From assembly GCA_963576735.1 (NCBI GenBank), contig OY755197.1, positions 8,382,501 to 8,446,500 on the forward strand: a DNA stretch of 64,000 nucleotides, in the 5' to 3' direction. The stretch's first letter is position 1. Each line of letters starts with the position of its first letter. The DNA comes from Bedellia somnulentella. Its lineage: Eukaryota; Arthropoda; Insecta; Lepidoptera; Bedelliidae. Of the stretch, positions 34,001-39,721 are shown one piece after another. The notes under the pieces were generated by a model. It worked only from the letters and a program-made list of their open reading frames with translations, was not told the origin of the DNA and did not search any database. The translations under genes were made by a program, and so were the position numbers.

Positions 34001-34751
34001 TAATAAGTGATCTAAGGCTAAAGATAATAAGAGTTTACTGCCAAAATGAGAATGAAGGCTAAACAGTGGGATATTTTCTTAGACCCTCATTAGAATTAAA
34101 TCATTTACCTTAGATGTAAATAAAGTCGAAGAAATCATGGTTTTAAGAGGGATTAAAATTAAACAAAACATCCGCTAATATGTTAGGTAAGTGTCAAGTA
34201 AACATAATATGACTACGTGACTCCAACTTCGAGTGGCATGGCAGTATTATCAAGATGACTTCATCACAGCAAGTTACTGGAGATATACATAAGCGTTCGT
34301 TTAAATATATCTTCAAAGCTAGAGTAATAACTACTTTGTATAGTATCACTCTTTATAAATACAGAATACGTGAGAAGAACGATAGACCCTTTCAAACATG
34401 AATAAACTCAAAAATAGACAACATATTTTCAACATGTTTCATTCGAAACAACGAGATTTCATGACTGAGATTAGCTTTATATAAAACTTACTAGTTATTC
34501 TTGGAGAATATAGGCCGTTTAATCTGAAAACTTCGAGGATTCCACAAAAATATACAAAAACATATCACTGAAAAGACAAATATGGCGGCCATAAAGTGAA
34601 CTTTACGGGCCAACAGCGTCACACTAATCACTCCATTTTTGCAATTAAAAAGAATAGAACAAACCTTATAAAGTTCGATATAATATGATTTGCCTTTTGG
34701 GCCACTAGTTTGATTACTTTTCACGTCTTTTCCATCATTTGTAGAAGTCAT
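895..34751 (-). CDS. Giant 13-exon gene, unrecognised protein of at least ~4,850 residues
   Basis: Gene model built from splice sites. Exons 5' to 3': 34751-34665, 29694-29530, 24359-24122, 23202-23059, 20724-20573, 19313-19188, 18436 into the assembly gap, 17949-17851, 15996-15823, 15254-15004, 14609-14446, 13914-1265, 1077-895. All visible junctions are AG/GT and phases agree (0,0,1,1,0,0,?,0,0,2,1,0), which is strong support for one transcript. The first ~575 residues (exons 1-11) have the hydrophobic/charged periodicity of helical repeats; the remaining ~4,270 are Ser, Asn, Lys and Thr rich with basic tracts that look nuclear. I see no zinc finger, kinase, helicase or membrane segment. 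I do not recognise the family. A ZNF292/RLF-like N-terminus was considered and not supported, because the C2H2 fingers are absent. A chromatin or transcription role is only a guess from composition. Introns hold many transposable elements. Confidence 0.85.
1265..13914 (-). CDS. Exon 12 of the giant gene: 12.65-kb coding exon
   Basis: An uninterrupted reading frame of 4,216 codons, entered in phase 1 from an acceptor at 13915-13917 and left at a consensus GTAAGT donor (1259-1264). It begins with an acidic segment (LPEPEPEEIW), then a Lys/Glu-rich tract around protein residues 660-700 that resembles nuclear localisation signals. Long Asn, Ser, Thr and Gln-rich stretches follow. Near 3870-4110 lie three spaced LHIV motifs. 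The C-terminal part (about 1500-1900) is Gly, Pro and Ala rich and looks better conserved: it includes ADGQTITVARSATGKP and a Met/Leu-rich segment. No catalytic motif is visible. An ATG-less reading beginning at TTG 13855 is an artefact; the exon continues upstream to 13914. Confidence 0.9.
14790..14915 (-). repeat. Degenerate SINE-A relic
   Basis: Minus-strand remnant of the (TATG)n-tailed SINE-A family. The diagnostic blocks for the leading part (tttggaagttgattggg) and the GGTCTCC-like block are recognisable but eroded. It lies in an intron of the giant gene, in the gene's own direction. Confidence 0.5.
15331..15580 (-). mobile_element. SINE-A copy, full length, (TATG)n tail
   Basis: A 250-base element in minus orientation, tail at 15331 and head at 15580. 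Family features seen in all copies: head GTGTAGTGTCGGCTTAGAAT, a central GCGGTTGGAGACCCATC block, a TTCCAAAAGTGGCTGAGGAA block, and a 3' end CCGTGAGTATATG followed by TATG repeats. The central block resembles a pol III B box, but the A box is not convincing. The copy sits in the intron between exons 9 and 10 in the host gene's direction. Confidence 0.85.
16221..16469 (-). mobile_element. SINE-A copy, full length
   Basis: Nearly identical to the copy 900 bases away at 15331. Its head abuts directly on the TATG tail of an RTE-A fragment at 16470, so it was either inserted into that tail or the two were joined during retroposition. Confidence 0.85.
16470..16585 (-). mobile_element. RTE-A LINE 3' end, minus orientation
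   Basis: The last ~115 bases of the RTE-A LINE, read on the minus strand, including the part coding the family C-terminus ([16 protein letters not shown] in other copies) and the start of the TATG tail. Confidence 0.7.
16665..17549 (+). pseudogene. RTE-A LINE fragment, reverse transcriptase C-terminus
   Basis: The translation reads through a reverse transcriptase active site (CLLYADDQVLLAS) and the downstream RTE-type region (RVNVDKTKTMVFER), then with stops and frame changes to MLRWFGHIERMDEN, RGRPRRT and the terminal [16 protein letters not shown]. The 3' end is GGCGTGAGTATATG plus TATG repeats (about 17524-17549). It is 5' truncated and broken by at least three stops or frameshifts. It is antisense to the giant gene, in the intron between exons 8 and 9. 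Confidence 0.8.
17700..17838 (+). repeat. Old RTE LINE 3' relic
   Basis: Diverged match to the RTE 3' coding end (AACATGTATGG..., GGCGATCGAAAGTCCCTG) and its TATATG tail, just before exon 8 of the giant gene. Confidence 0.5.
18111..18310. other. Assembly gap (200 N)
   Basis: A run of exactly 200 N. The round number suggests an estimated or placeholder size. It removes the 3' part of exon 7 of the giant gene and its donor. Confidence 0.99.
18311..18436 (-). CDS. Exon 7 of the giant gene, cut by an assembly gap
   Basis: The acceptor CCCGCAG at 18437-18439 opens an extremely GC-rich coding stretch (VVVARCMVRACSEVSLVALF and onward to a run of alanines) that enters the N run. The GC-rich, Ala-coding sequence probably explains why assembly failed here. 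The exon's donor and an unknown number of residues are missing. Exon 6 ends in phase 0 and exon 8 starts in phase 0, so the missing part should be a multiple of three if no further exon is hidden. Confidence 0.75.
18851..18972. repeat. Foldback hairpin with ~52-bp arms
   Basis: The left arm starts AAGATCCGCGGTTACTGACA and the right arm is its near-exact reverse complement ending at 18972, around a loop of about 15 bases (18906-18920). It lies in an intron of the giant gene and looks like a foldback MITE. Confidence 0.8.
19456..19781 (-). mobile_element. SINE-B, tRNA-derived, minus orientation
   Basis: Read on the minus strand it starts with a tRNA-like head (A-box-like TAGCGCAGTGGT, then GGTTAGATCCC as a decayed B box). 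It continues through a body with the block GGAGATCGTGAGGAA-like sequence and ends GGCGTGAACG. A second copy lies at 55420-55777. Confidence 0.7.
19938..20083 (-). mobile_element. RTE-B LINE 3' fragment, (AAGT)n tail
   Basis: A 5'-truncated minus-strand LINE end whose tail is made of TAAGTAAGTATG-type units instead of TATG. The coding blocks match the better copies at 23721 and 59575. Confidence 0.65.
20112..20266 (-). mobile_element. SINE-A copy, head missing
   Basis: Minus orientation, 3' two thirds of SINE-A. It lies next to a small Helitron at 20278. Confidence 0.75.
20278..20538 (-). mobile_element. Small non-autonomous Helitron
   Basis: Read on the minus strand, it begins TCAATATTATAAATGTG, ends TCAGCTAT, and is flanked by A and T as Helitrons require. 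It has no coding capacity. Its right end lies 35 bases before the donor of exon 5 of the giant gene. Confidence 0.65.
20860..23058 (-). repeat. Array of five partial copies of exon 4, ~200-bp unit
   Basis: Exon-like blocks start near 20864, 21045, 22461, 22661 and 22861, followed by the real exon at 23059. The last steps are 200, 200 and 198 bases. Each unit holds the 3' part of the exon (from about LRQLVCSKC), the GTGAGT donor and about 75 bases of intron. The copies differ from the exon mostly at silent sites (for instance GAC/GAT, GCA/GCG, TTG/CTG in CNDLALAL). No copy has an acceptor in the right phase, and TAG or TAA stops lie near their starts, so they look vestigial. A Helitron splits the array. 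Confidence 0.85.
21208..22389 (+). mobile_element. Non-autonomous Helitron, 1,182 bp
   Basis: Starts TCTATACTATAATATTATAA and ends GGGGAACAGCTAG after a short GCGGACGAAGTCGCGG hairpin, flanked by A (21207) and T (22390). Without it, the exon-copy array continues almost seamlessly. No helicase frame is visible. The first several hundred bases resemble the minus-strand element at 61072-62089. Confidence 0.8.
23059..23202 (-). CDS. Exon 4 of the giant gene (parent of the tandem exon copies)
   Basis: A 144-base exon, phase 1 to 1, acceptor TTCAG, donor GTGAGT. The peptide runs from VWQWLREERG through CSKCNDLALALVRS to ATKGPKK. Its 3' two thirds and the adjoining donor-side intron have been copied at least five times toward lower coordinates (20864-22975). 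Only this copy keeps the complete 5' part and an in-phase acceptor, so it is the functional exon. Confidence 0.8.
23300..23515 (-). repeat. Degenerate SINE-A relic
   Basis: Minus-strand, strongly diverged SINE-A blocks (GGTTGTTAGAAC, GGAAGTTAAC, GGTGATGGATTGCCAACC). Confidence 0.55.
23721..24074 (+). mobile_element. RTE-B LINE, 5'-truncated insertion with TSD
   Basis: Encodes the family C-terminus in one open frame ([34 protein letters not shown]), then ends GGCGTGAGTATAAGTGAGTAAGTAA. The 7-base duplication GTATCTT at 23714-23720 and 24075-24081 fits target-primed insertion. It is antisense to the giant gene. Confidence 0.75.
24122..24359 (-). CDS. Exon 3 of the giant gene
   Basis: This exon has 79 codons plus one base (phase 0 in, phase 1 out). 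The acceptor follows CTCTTTCCAG and the donor is GTAGTT. The peptide includes ESQLLAQAEWFKKILDDP and ends in an acidic EEQPGDEE run. The flanking intron on the 5' side carries the complete antisense LTR retrotransposon, about 100 bases from the acceptor; the 3' side begins with an RTE LINE fragment about 50 bases away. Confidence 0.8.
24459..24570 (+). repeat. 5' LTR
   Basis: 112 bases, TGTAATG...TTTGTCA. It differs from the 3' LTR at one position by eye (C versus T in AGTAGTTGCCAG, near 24480). It is unusually short for an LTR. Confidence 0.95.
24631..27615 (+). CDS. Gag-Pol, first open frame (gag, PR, RT, RNase H)
   Basis: 994 codons from an ATG 60 bases after the LTR. In order: a gag capsid-like region; two CCHC zinc knuckles (CX2CX4HX4C, about residues 194-228); a Gly/Ser-rich, GC-rich linker; an aspartic protease with the DTGSA motif (about 349-353) and a later LLGRQWL; a reverse transcriptase with the FYDDI catalytic box; RNase H beginning at TVDASSRGLGAVL; and a connection segment. 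It stops at 27613-27615, where the integrase should begin. Local GC-rich patches (25390-25500, 26090-26230) contrast with AT-rich surroundings. It would make an intracellular particle protein and enzymes for copying the element. Confidence 0.92.
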   Translation: MSVGQMREFVIGSSNWSSYVERLEMHFLVNKVEDSLKLPTLISVMGEDAYELLVTLASPIKPASLSYQDAVKLLATHLQPQPSELAERYKFRQRRQLSDESITNYVTCLRKMSKYCAFKEALNENMRDQLVCGLKSDAIRQKLFAENELTYSRAVALALSLEAAERDANSVVVDYSDNQSKYTEQLNVLNLNECSRCGDTKHNRHDCVYKNYMCYACKEVGHLRKMCSRKFNHARRTQESAGKMRSQLIHRGQVAGNGAGSAGGGGSGGGGAATNNRWRAERREGRGTAHAQSVVHSRERTKLNLMNDHDDAITSESEEEERLYQMSLGKYKPVSITIKVNNCLLNMEVDTGSALSCVSKKVYDELFNQLPIQPCKLTLKLYDGSTIKPLGYLEVIVYYNGVSKQLDLYVIDRGTTSLLGRQWLAELNIPVYVPSARLELNHMPECSAEHIKIINDVISRHESLFDGTLGKYTGGRAKLKVREGANPIFFRARPLPYALRERVDAELDAMLRAGVIEPVTHSDWATPLVVVNRADGGLRICADYKVTLNKVLSMDRFPVPKIEDLFSNMSGNQWYTKIDLSQAYNQCELDEDSRQYTVINTHKGLFKYNRLVYGLSSSPGIFQKLMVDMFAKLPNVLVFYDDILVMNKDWDSHLKSINEVLDILGKNGLKVKKSKCEFLQREVKYLGFIINANGIRVDPGKIRAMVDMPHPRNVSELKSFLGMVNFYGKFIKNLSSTLSPLYNLLKKGTPWTWGVNQNLAFESVKKLLCGTETLAHFDMSQETVLTVDASSRGLGAVLAQRAGSGQSAGSERVIAYASRSLNAHEIHYSQIHKEALAIVFAVEKFHQYLYGRRFVLRTDHKPLVSIFGSNIGVPATAASRLQRWAIKLSAYNFNIEYVKTDKNTADVLSRLIKSQKDEGIREENNLPEQTYLHFATDAMLLDYSKLKKDTQNDPILSRVLSYISDGWPTDVDIKELKPYFNRKNELYVELGCIA
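27603..28874 (+). CDS. Pol, second open frame (integrase)
   Basis: Lies in another frame (-1 relative to the first), overlapping it by 13 bases. It holds the HHCC zinc-binding motif (an H-X3-H pair, then CRECEVC), the DDE core (LDFLGP, SDNGP and ENAVK context), and a C-terminal region ending in a basic RRYPLRQRKAPDRYGF segment. The overlap carries a direct repeat of TTGCA (27603-27612). A 5-base tandem duplication explains the frame change and is a break, not a known programmed shift site, because it falls inside pol. The first ATG in this frame is a few codons in; independent translation is unlikely. Confidence 0.88.
   Translation: MHCIMWGHRVVIPSSCRAKVLLELHDPHMGIVKTKCLARSYVWWPGVDEAVEAACRECEVCAVVADVPPGHAPQSWPWPSRPWSRLHLDFLGPIYGKSFLVMIDSCSKWIEAVEMKRTTALAVIAVLRDIWAKFGLPKQIVSDNGPLFSSSELRNFLKHNGIEHIFSAPYHPASNGAAENAVKQCKRAIQKGVKQNMDIHTALCRFLLAYRNTEHTTTGESPAKILLGRKLRMRLDNIKPEREARVRSRQARMEADAGGAHRALEPGDAVWYRDYRGSDKWSAGTISKQLGSTDYSVTTTLGTEIHRHIDQLRERVPKSNSIVSDKLVNQSSHLSQIPLSFPITSGTERENRLIISEESRVRDSSATNIEPNETAIVDLTPNPMCVPSVPIDSETTTSQDVRRYPLRQRKAPDRYGFSNTAQV
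29057..29168 (+). repeat. 3' LTR
   Basis: 112 bases, preceded by the purine tract AAGGGCGGAGG and followed by the target duplication GTAAT. Confidence 0.95.
29303..29472. repeat. Foldback MITE (family F)
   Basis: The whole 170-base segment folds on itself: the left arm (AGTTATTTCTATCTGCCACC, then GGTGTCTACACAG) is matched by the reversed right arm ending AGATAGGAATAACT. It lies about 57 bases from the donor of exon 2 of the giant gene. A related half is at 31645-31729. Confidence 0.8.
29530..29694 (-). CDS. Exon 2 of the giant gene
   Basis: A GC-rich 165-base exon (55 codons, phase 0 to 0) stands out from its AT-rich surroundings. The acceptor is preceded by a pyrimidine tract ending in CGCAG, and the donor is GTCAGT. 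The peptide contains the stretch VCSAWARIHCLCVHSAATT, which looks like a helix of the ordered N-terminal region. A LINE fragment ends about 85 bases upstream on the intron side, so the branch-point region is squeezed by a mobile element. Confidence 0.75.
29781..31445 (+). pseudogene. RNase H-bearing LINE (I-group), 5' truncated and frameshifted
   Basis: The first open piece carries reverse transcriptase motifs RGCPQRGVLSPLLWNMVVDE and GYADDILIL. Later pieces (30416-31036 and 30979-31452) carry an RNase H domain (IYTDGSKTKDGTGAGAF, then AECIEI, SDSKAV and GHSNSLGNKAADELA) and a terminal CX2C-type zinc finger (LCRACMEAEERVNHLMFEC). Order RT then RNase H is typical of the I/LOA group of non-LTR elements. 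Several frameshifts and a missing 5' half make it dead. It is antisense in intron 1 of the giant gene. Confidence 0.8.
31645..31729. repeat. Half copy of foldback MITE family F
   Basis: Similar to the right arm of 29303-29472 (GTGGACACTTAGGGGCACAC, then GGTAGATAGGAGTAATT). Confidence 0.6.
32517..32840 (-). pseudogene. Non-LTR retrotransposon ORF2 C-terminus
   Basis: The minus strand encodes an ending typical of Jockey/CR1-like reverse transcriptase proteins: NLRSDHNLQLSIPSHTTNFY, then SFSVHAVQLLNALPVGVR. Only the last ~90 codons remain. It lies in intron 1 of the giant gene. Confidence 0.6.
33165..33312 (+). repeat. RTE-B LINE 3' relic
   Basis: Diverged match to GTGAGAAGAATAAAAGAGC and the terminal GTAAGTATAAGTAAGTG tail. 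Confidence 0.55.
33313..34664. other. Intron 1 of the giant gene, 5' part
   Basis: AT-rich sequence between the RTE relic and exon 1. I see no gene or clear repeat. Confidence 0.4.
34665..34751 (-). CDS. Exon 1 of the giant gene (start codon)
   Basis: The ATG at 34751 opens 29 codons ending in GKSYYIELYK, followed by the donor GTTTGT. The base at -3 is G, an acceptable Kozak context. The phase-0 end fits exon 2. Upstream sequence (34752-34850) is AT rich and probably 5' UTR or promoter, but I see no decisive core-promoter element. An untranslated upstream exon cannot be excluded. An extra coding exon in the 5-kb intron down to 29694 is possible, but not required by phase. Confidence 0.65.
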
Positions 34752-35437
34752 TTCTCAAGAAAATATTGCGGGGAGACATTTATGCGCTTGTTTTCGTACT
34801 GTCAAACTGATTATTAAAATAAAAAAAATGAACTTCTTCACCTTCAGGTTCAGATCCGCTACACAGCTCTGGATACTTATTAAATAGCCAATTTTATAAA
34901 ATTGTAATGCTCGTTATAAATTGCATACATAATTCATATCATGCGTTGTTATGCCTTTATTAGGTAGGTAGATCAAACTAAGGATCCTGAATGCCTGTAA
35001 TTTACGCGTTACATATTTCAAGATATCTAGACGGCTGACTTGCTTAAAATGCCGTTATTTGGGCTGGGTCTTTATACTTTTCAACACAAACTATAATAAC
35101 AAAGATCTTCTCAACTACTGGGCACGCTCAATAGATAGAACTCATTCTTGGAATATTAAATCTCCATTACGTCTACTAGAGATAAAGTAGTACAACTATA
35201 TTATTGATGTGGCTTTTACTACTATACCATAAGTAAACCGAGCATTGGATTTCAATCTTACCATAATTACTTAAGTCCTACATGCTAGTGTCATTAATAC
35301 TATGTCTTAAAACAAATTCTGTACAATATTGAAAAAAGATAACAAATTCTGACTTTATACGTAATACTTACTCATACGTACTGAGGTTGTGATGTGGATT
35401 TTTTGGTTATGGGTGATATTATTAAATTTCATATCAA

Positions 35438-35520
35438 CTAGCTTTCCGCCCACAGCTTCGCATGCGTGAAAATCGGTTATATTGCGGTATAAAGACCAAC
35501 TATAATATATTAAAGTATTG
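35438..35520 (-). repeat. Helitron 3'-end relic
   Basis: On the minus strand the segment ends in a GCGAAGCTGTGGGCGGAAAG-type terminus followed by CTAG and T, as in lepidopteran Helitrons. The matching 5' end was not found. Confidence 0.45.
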
Positions 35521-35590
35521 TTAAAAATAAAGACGGTATTTGTTTTGCTTCGCCTATTCGTTGCGTGTTAGTTGAGTGGACTTGAGCGTC

Positions 35591-35734
35591 ATGGATAAAG
35601 ACCAGTGTCTTAAACTTATTGAACTGTATGGTGGATATAGACGACTTTGGGATGCACCATGTCCTGATTACACAAATAGACCTCTATATACGGGAAGATT
35701 CATGCAAAACGTGGGTACCTTCTCTGGAAACTAG
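35591..35734 (+). pseudogene. MADF-domain gene fragment
   Basis: From an ATG the frame reads MDKDQCLKLIELYGGYRRLW, then DAPCPDYTNR: this is the start of a MADF DNA-binding domain (as in Adf-1 and the DNA-binding proteins of PIF/Harbinger transposons). It is cut off by stops after about 45 codons and by a SINE-B tail at 35757. It could be a retrocopy, a fragment captured by the Helitron whose end lies at 35438, or a transposon ORF relic. Confidence 0.55.
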
Positions 35735-35756
35735 ATGGCGCTTGCCATGTGAGTTC

Positions 35757-35830
35757 AGGAGTATTGGTACCTCTGCCAACCCCTTCGGGGATAAACGGCG
35801 TGAACGTTTATGTTATGTTATGTTATGTTA
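35757..35830 (+). mobile_element. SINE-B 3' end with (ATGTT)n tail
   Basis: Contains CCTCTGCCAACCCCTTCGGG, GGCGTGAACG and five ATGTT-type repeats. The body and tRNA head are missing. Confidence 0.65.
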
Positions 35831-35944
35831 TTCATGGAGAAATATAGGCCAGGAAATGAATATGCCAATAGCTAAATTAAATAAAAAACGGACTCTTTAC
35901 TAGGGTCTTACAGGAGGGAAAAGTCGAGAGAGGTTATCATAATC

Positions 35945-36330
35945 TGCCGTGTAGTGCCGGCTCTGCCGTGTAGTGCCGGCTTAGAATGTCGCTACCCCTT
36001 TCTACCCACGGGTGTCGTAATTACTATTGGGGCTTTTCATTGGATTTTTGAGCGATGCGGTTGGAGACCCATCACCAAAAACCTTTATTTTACCGCCTCT
36101 GATGATTATGCACTGTTGACGTCACTGGCCGCCATATTGCTAAAAGTCGCGTTTTGGCGGCATATTTGGATATTACATTTTCTTTTTCGATTTTTCAATA
36201 AAATAGCTAAAATGAAGAGAGAAAAGTATTTTTTTAGGGCTCCTTATAAATATATATATACCCTATGGTAGTTTTCAAAACTTCGTCAAATAGCCTATTA
36301 TAGTCGTGAGTATATGTATGTGTGTATGTA
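35945..36330 (+). mobile_element. SINE-A copy interrupted by another repeat
   Basis: The SINE head to the TTTATTTTACC block is at 35945-36098. The tail (TAGTCGTGAGTATATG and TATG units) resumes at 36298. In between lies about 200 bases of a different repeat that also occurs reversed at 50650-50822. The first 20 bases of the SINE are duplicated in tandem. Confidence 0.7.
36120..36297 (+). repeat. Unclassified repeat R1, copy 1
   Basis: Matches the reverse complement of 50650-50822 over about 175 bases, from AAAGTCGCGTTT to GTCAAATAGCCTATTA. No ends or coding capacity recognised. Confidence 0.65.
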
Positions 36331-36425
36331 GGTTATCATAAGTTCAAGTAAAACAGAGCGTCGTGCGTGCCTCAGCCTCACCGTGGCTCGGCATTGCCAC
36401 GGGAGGAAGAAAATTAACAGCCCGA

Positions 36426-36485
36426 AGCCGCCTCGCGCTGTATGTGTATCGCGGCAAACATCCGAGACTGCTTCGCGAGGCGGCT
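36426..36485. other. GC-rich hairpin with 12-bp perfect stem
   Basis: AGCCGCCTCGCG (36426-36437) pairs with CGCGAGGCGGCT (36474-36485). The surrounding ~150 bases are far more GC rich than the region. Confidence 0.6.
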
Positions 36486-37605
36486 CGCTCAGTCAGTACC
36501 CGCCTAATAAGGAATATTTCATATATAAAGTGTAAAAAAGTGTAGGGTTCGTCTATACAATGAGATGAAAAAGAATTTCGGTTTTATATAGCAAACTGAA
36601 TGCAATAGATATAGTAGGAAGATGTGGCGGGAGAGCCATTACCAATCATGTTTTACTTCACCATCTTCATTTCATGCATCTATTCCGTAGTCAGCAACTA
36701 TTTCAAAAGCAGCTGAAGAATATTTAATTATGCTGACTGCACTATTTGTATTAATAGCCATAAGTGTATGTATGTAAATATAAGTATTTCTTTTTAGTTG
36801 AACATTGATTAAACTAGTCAACAACATCAATATGTTACATTACACAAAGTAATTAATGGATTGATGGTTACCTCCGTTTTGCAACATATATATATTAATG
36901 TTCCCAAAAGATCATTACGCCATTATCGTCCATTTGCCATGCCACATTAAGAACGAATGTATGTTCAAATAATCCGTTACATAAAATGACTCAATTATAC
37001 AACTCTTTGTGTAATATTGCTAACAACGACGAAAGCACTCCTGACGTTTATCATGACTCGCTGTTGGTGTTTCGTAGGAGTAGATTATGTTCGTGAAATT
37101 TTAATTATATTTATTTTATTTTCAATGCTTTAAATCTTGATTTCTGATGTTAATTTATAATTTATATTTTTATGTCTTTTGTTTTTTTTTATTGTGTTTA
37201 TTTTTAATTTAATTTTATTTGAACAATTTATTCTGTATAATTTGCAAATAAATATATTTTTAATTGATGTTTTTGATTGATTGGGATTGATTTGTAATCT
37301 ATATATTTAATTTACTTTTTTATCGAAAAATATATTTTTTATCATGCTGTGCCCACTATTAAGGTACATTTACAGAAGTGATTTGTTTAAATGTTGTAAA
37401 ATATCTTTGTTATGTAATTGTACTGTATGTGTGCCAAATGAATAAATAAATAAATGGTCAACCTACTTAAAACGATATACAACTATCTATATGATCATAC
37501 TTATTTAGGATTCTTTAATACACTATTGCTCAATCCATTTAGTTAATAGGGTCGTTTCCAAATTTTGCGCAGGTAAATGAATCTTATATTCAAAGTTTTT
37601 CATCT

Positions 37606-37723
37606 ATACTTATAATAAATCTGTAGAGAGGTCAATTCTGTACATTAAATATATTTTCAAAATAACTATCAGGGGGTGATTAGTGATCGATACTGATGCC
37701 AAAAATGAAATCAGTAAAGTTTT

Positions 37724-37754
<31 letters not shown>

Positions 37755-37926
37755 CTGTCTGTCTGTCGGTTTGTATGTTCCTTATGGAAACAAAAACTAC
37801 TCGACGGATTTTGACGAAACTTGGTAGAATTATTCTTCATACTCCTGGGCAGGTTATAGTGTACTTTTTAGCAAAGTAGTGAACAGTGACACAAACACAA
37901 TGAGCTACAAACAACTAACTTAGTAC
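37606..37926 (+). repeat. Microsatellite-associated repeat with (TGTC)n
   Basis: Starts TCTATACTTATAATAAAT (Helitron-like 5' end). It carries about 13 CTGT/TGTC units at 37727-37770 and then GACGGATTTTGACGAAACTT, a block common in Lepidoptera repeats. Confidence 0.5.
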
Positions 37927-38415
37927 TGTTACGACATCTGTTCGCAAGTAGGAGATAGGATTTGCCACTACTAGATAACAGATGGCGTTACTAGTATTTT
38001 AATAAGTAAAAAAAGGAATTACTAGATGTTTCTCGAATATCGACTTTTCGAGAATGTGGTACTAGAACTTTCTGTAATATTCGCGTATTTGAGATTGGCA
38101 TATATAAAGAGCGACGCGTGCTACGGAGTTATTCGAGTGCGAAGAACTAAAGCGAGAACAAGCGAAATACTAGAGCGAAGAAATTAAATACGACAGTGCA
38201 GTGATATACGGATTACGGAAATAAGCTTAACGGTGTGGACAGTGTTACTATAACGGAGTAAATTAGTGTTGTTAATTAGTGCGAGTATCGATAGTTAATT
38301 ATCGATAGTGTTTGTTGTGTTGTGTAAAGTGCGTTATTGGTCAATAAATATAATTACACCTTATTGCACGAAAGTGTGACTGGTATTTATCAAATTAAGA
38401 ACCCGGTACGTAACA
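37927..38415 (+). mobile_element. Solo LTR, 489 bp
   Basis: Begins TGTTACGACATC, ends CGTAACA, and is flanked by GTAC on both sides (37923-37926, 38416-38419). It has a TATATAAAG box near 38100 and an AATAAA near 38343, as expected for LTR promoter and poly(A) functions. No internal region is left. LTR class undetermined. Confidence 0.8.
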
Positions 38416-39600
38416 GTACTAATACCGTTCCTTTGATAAAATGCCGACAAGCCCGCCCGACTTGATACATGCAGATTTTGAATTTCGCGGCGATCGATGT
38501 TTACGAATTATGAATTTTTCTCTGAACATACTGCCGCATTCCAACGCAGTATTAACTATGGGGTAGTGTTATTCAAATTTATCACGTAAAATAATAACAT
38601 GTAAAAAATAAGAAAATATTAGAAGCTAACTTTGATTGATTACTTTACTGACCTTGATTTAATTTGGCCGCCGGTTAAGGGTCACGGCGGGTCGCTGCTG
38701 TCAGCTGAGTTGCCCGCCTTGTCATCGCGTTTCACGCACACATTGAGCGTGTTGGTGTCAATAGTACTACTTTCTTAGTGCAAATTTTAACAAAATTTAA
38801 AAAAAAATAAGTATGTTTTTTTTCAACGAATTCTGCCTCTACACGTGATAATTAATCATACTTTTCATTGAAAACAGTCGTTACAATTACACCCTGTATT
38901 TGTTTACTCTTACGTTTATATAATAAGAGAACTATAAAGTTCTCTTATTCATCTCACATTTAAAAAAGTATACATTATTACCTATTCAACAAAAAAAGAA
39001 TCATAGAAATCGGTATAGAAACACCAAAGTAATACGTGAAATAAGCCATCGCGTCCTGTCGTCGCACGTGAATACTAAATCATGCTGAATTACTTTTTAG
39101 TAATGGTTGCGCGGGCAAAAGATAGCCGTGAGTATATGTATGATGTATGCAAAATTTGTAACTGATTGTTTGCATGGGTTTATTTTCGGAGATACTGAAC
39201 TGTTCTTTTAAGCGCTTTTACAATCACAAAGCTTAGTTTAGCTTTCAGGAGCGCTATAAGTGGCGCTAAATTTCACAAAGGTTGAGCAGTGATTGAAGAA
39301 ACCTCAGATATTTTTAAAACTACGCTACCCGTGCGAAGCTAGGCCGATCCACTAGTTTTATATAAAACTATTTTTTTAACTGATTTTTTGGATATGTTTT
39401 TCGTAATGAGTATTATACTTCTCATTTCTATTATTTGGCGTGAAGTTTGCCCCATAATTTCGGTTTTTTTTAAGTTTTGTAGGATAAGGTGCAAAAAAAT
39501 ACAACTCTGTTACCAATCATATTCAAGATATATTTTAAACATTATTAAATTTAAACCAATTTTTTTGGCATCATTGCTTACAACACAGTATTTATTAGGA
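38416..39600. other. Intergenic DNA with scattered repeat relics
   Basis: I see a 12-bp perfect hairpin (38922-38949), a SINE-A tail relic near 39126-39150 and a Helitron-like 3' end near 39330-39357 (GCGAAGCTAGGCCGATCCACTAG). No gene. Confidence 0.4.
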
Positions 39601-39721
39601 ATAGCAGCCCGTCCCGGCTTCGCTCGGGCAATAATTATTTAACATTTTGTTTTTTATTTTATTACATGTATTATTATTTTAATATATTTTTTTAAAGTTT
39701 TAAGCTGTGTTTTATTTTTTT

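Noticed and set aside
895..34751. ZNF292/RLF family assignment for the giant gene
   Set aside because: Helical N-terminus and great length suggested it, but no C2H2 zinc fingers are present and the exon peptides do not resemble what I know of that family.
37727..37770. CRISPR-like direct repeats (CTGT units)
   Set aside because: A simple (TGTC)n microsatellite with no spacers, in a eukaryotic genome.
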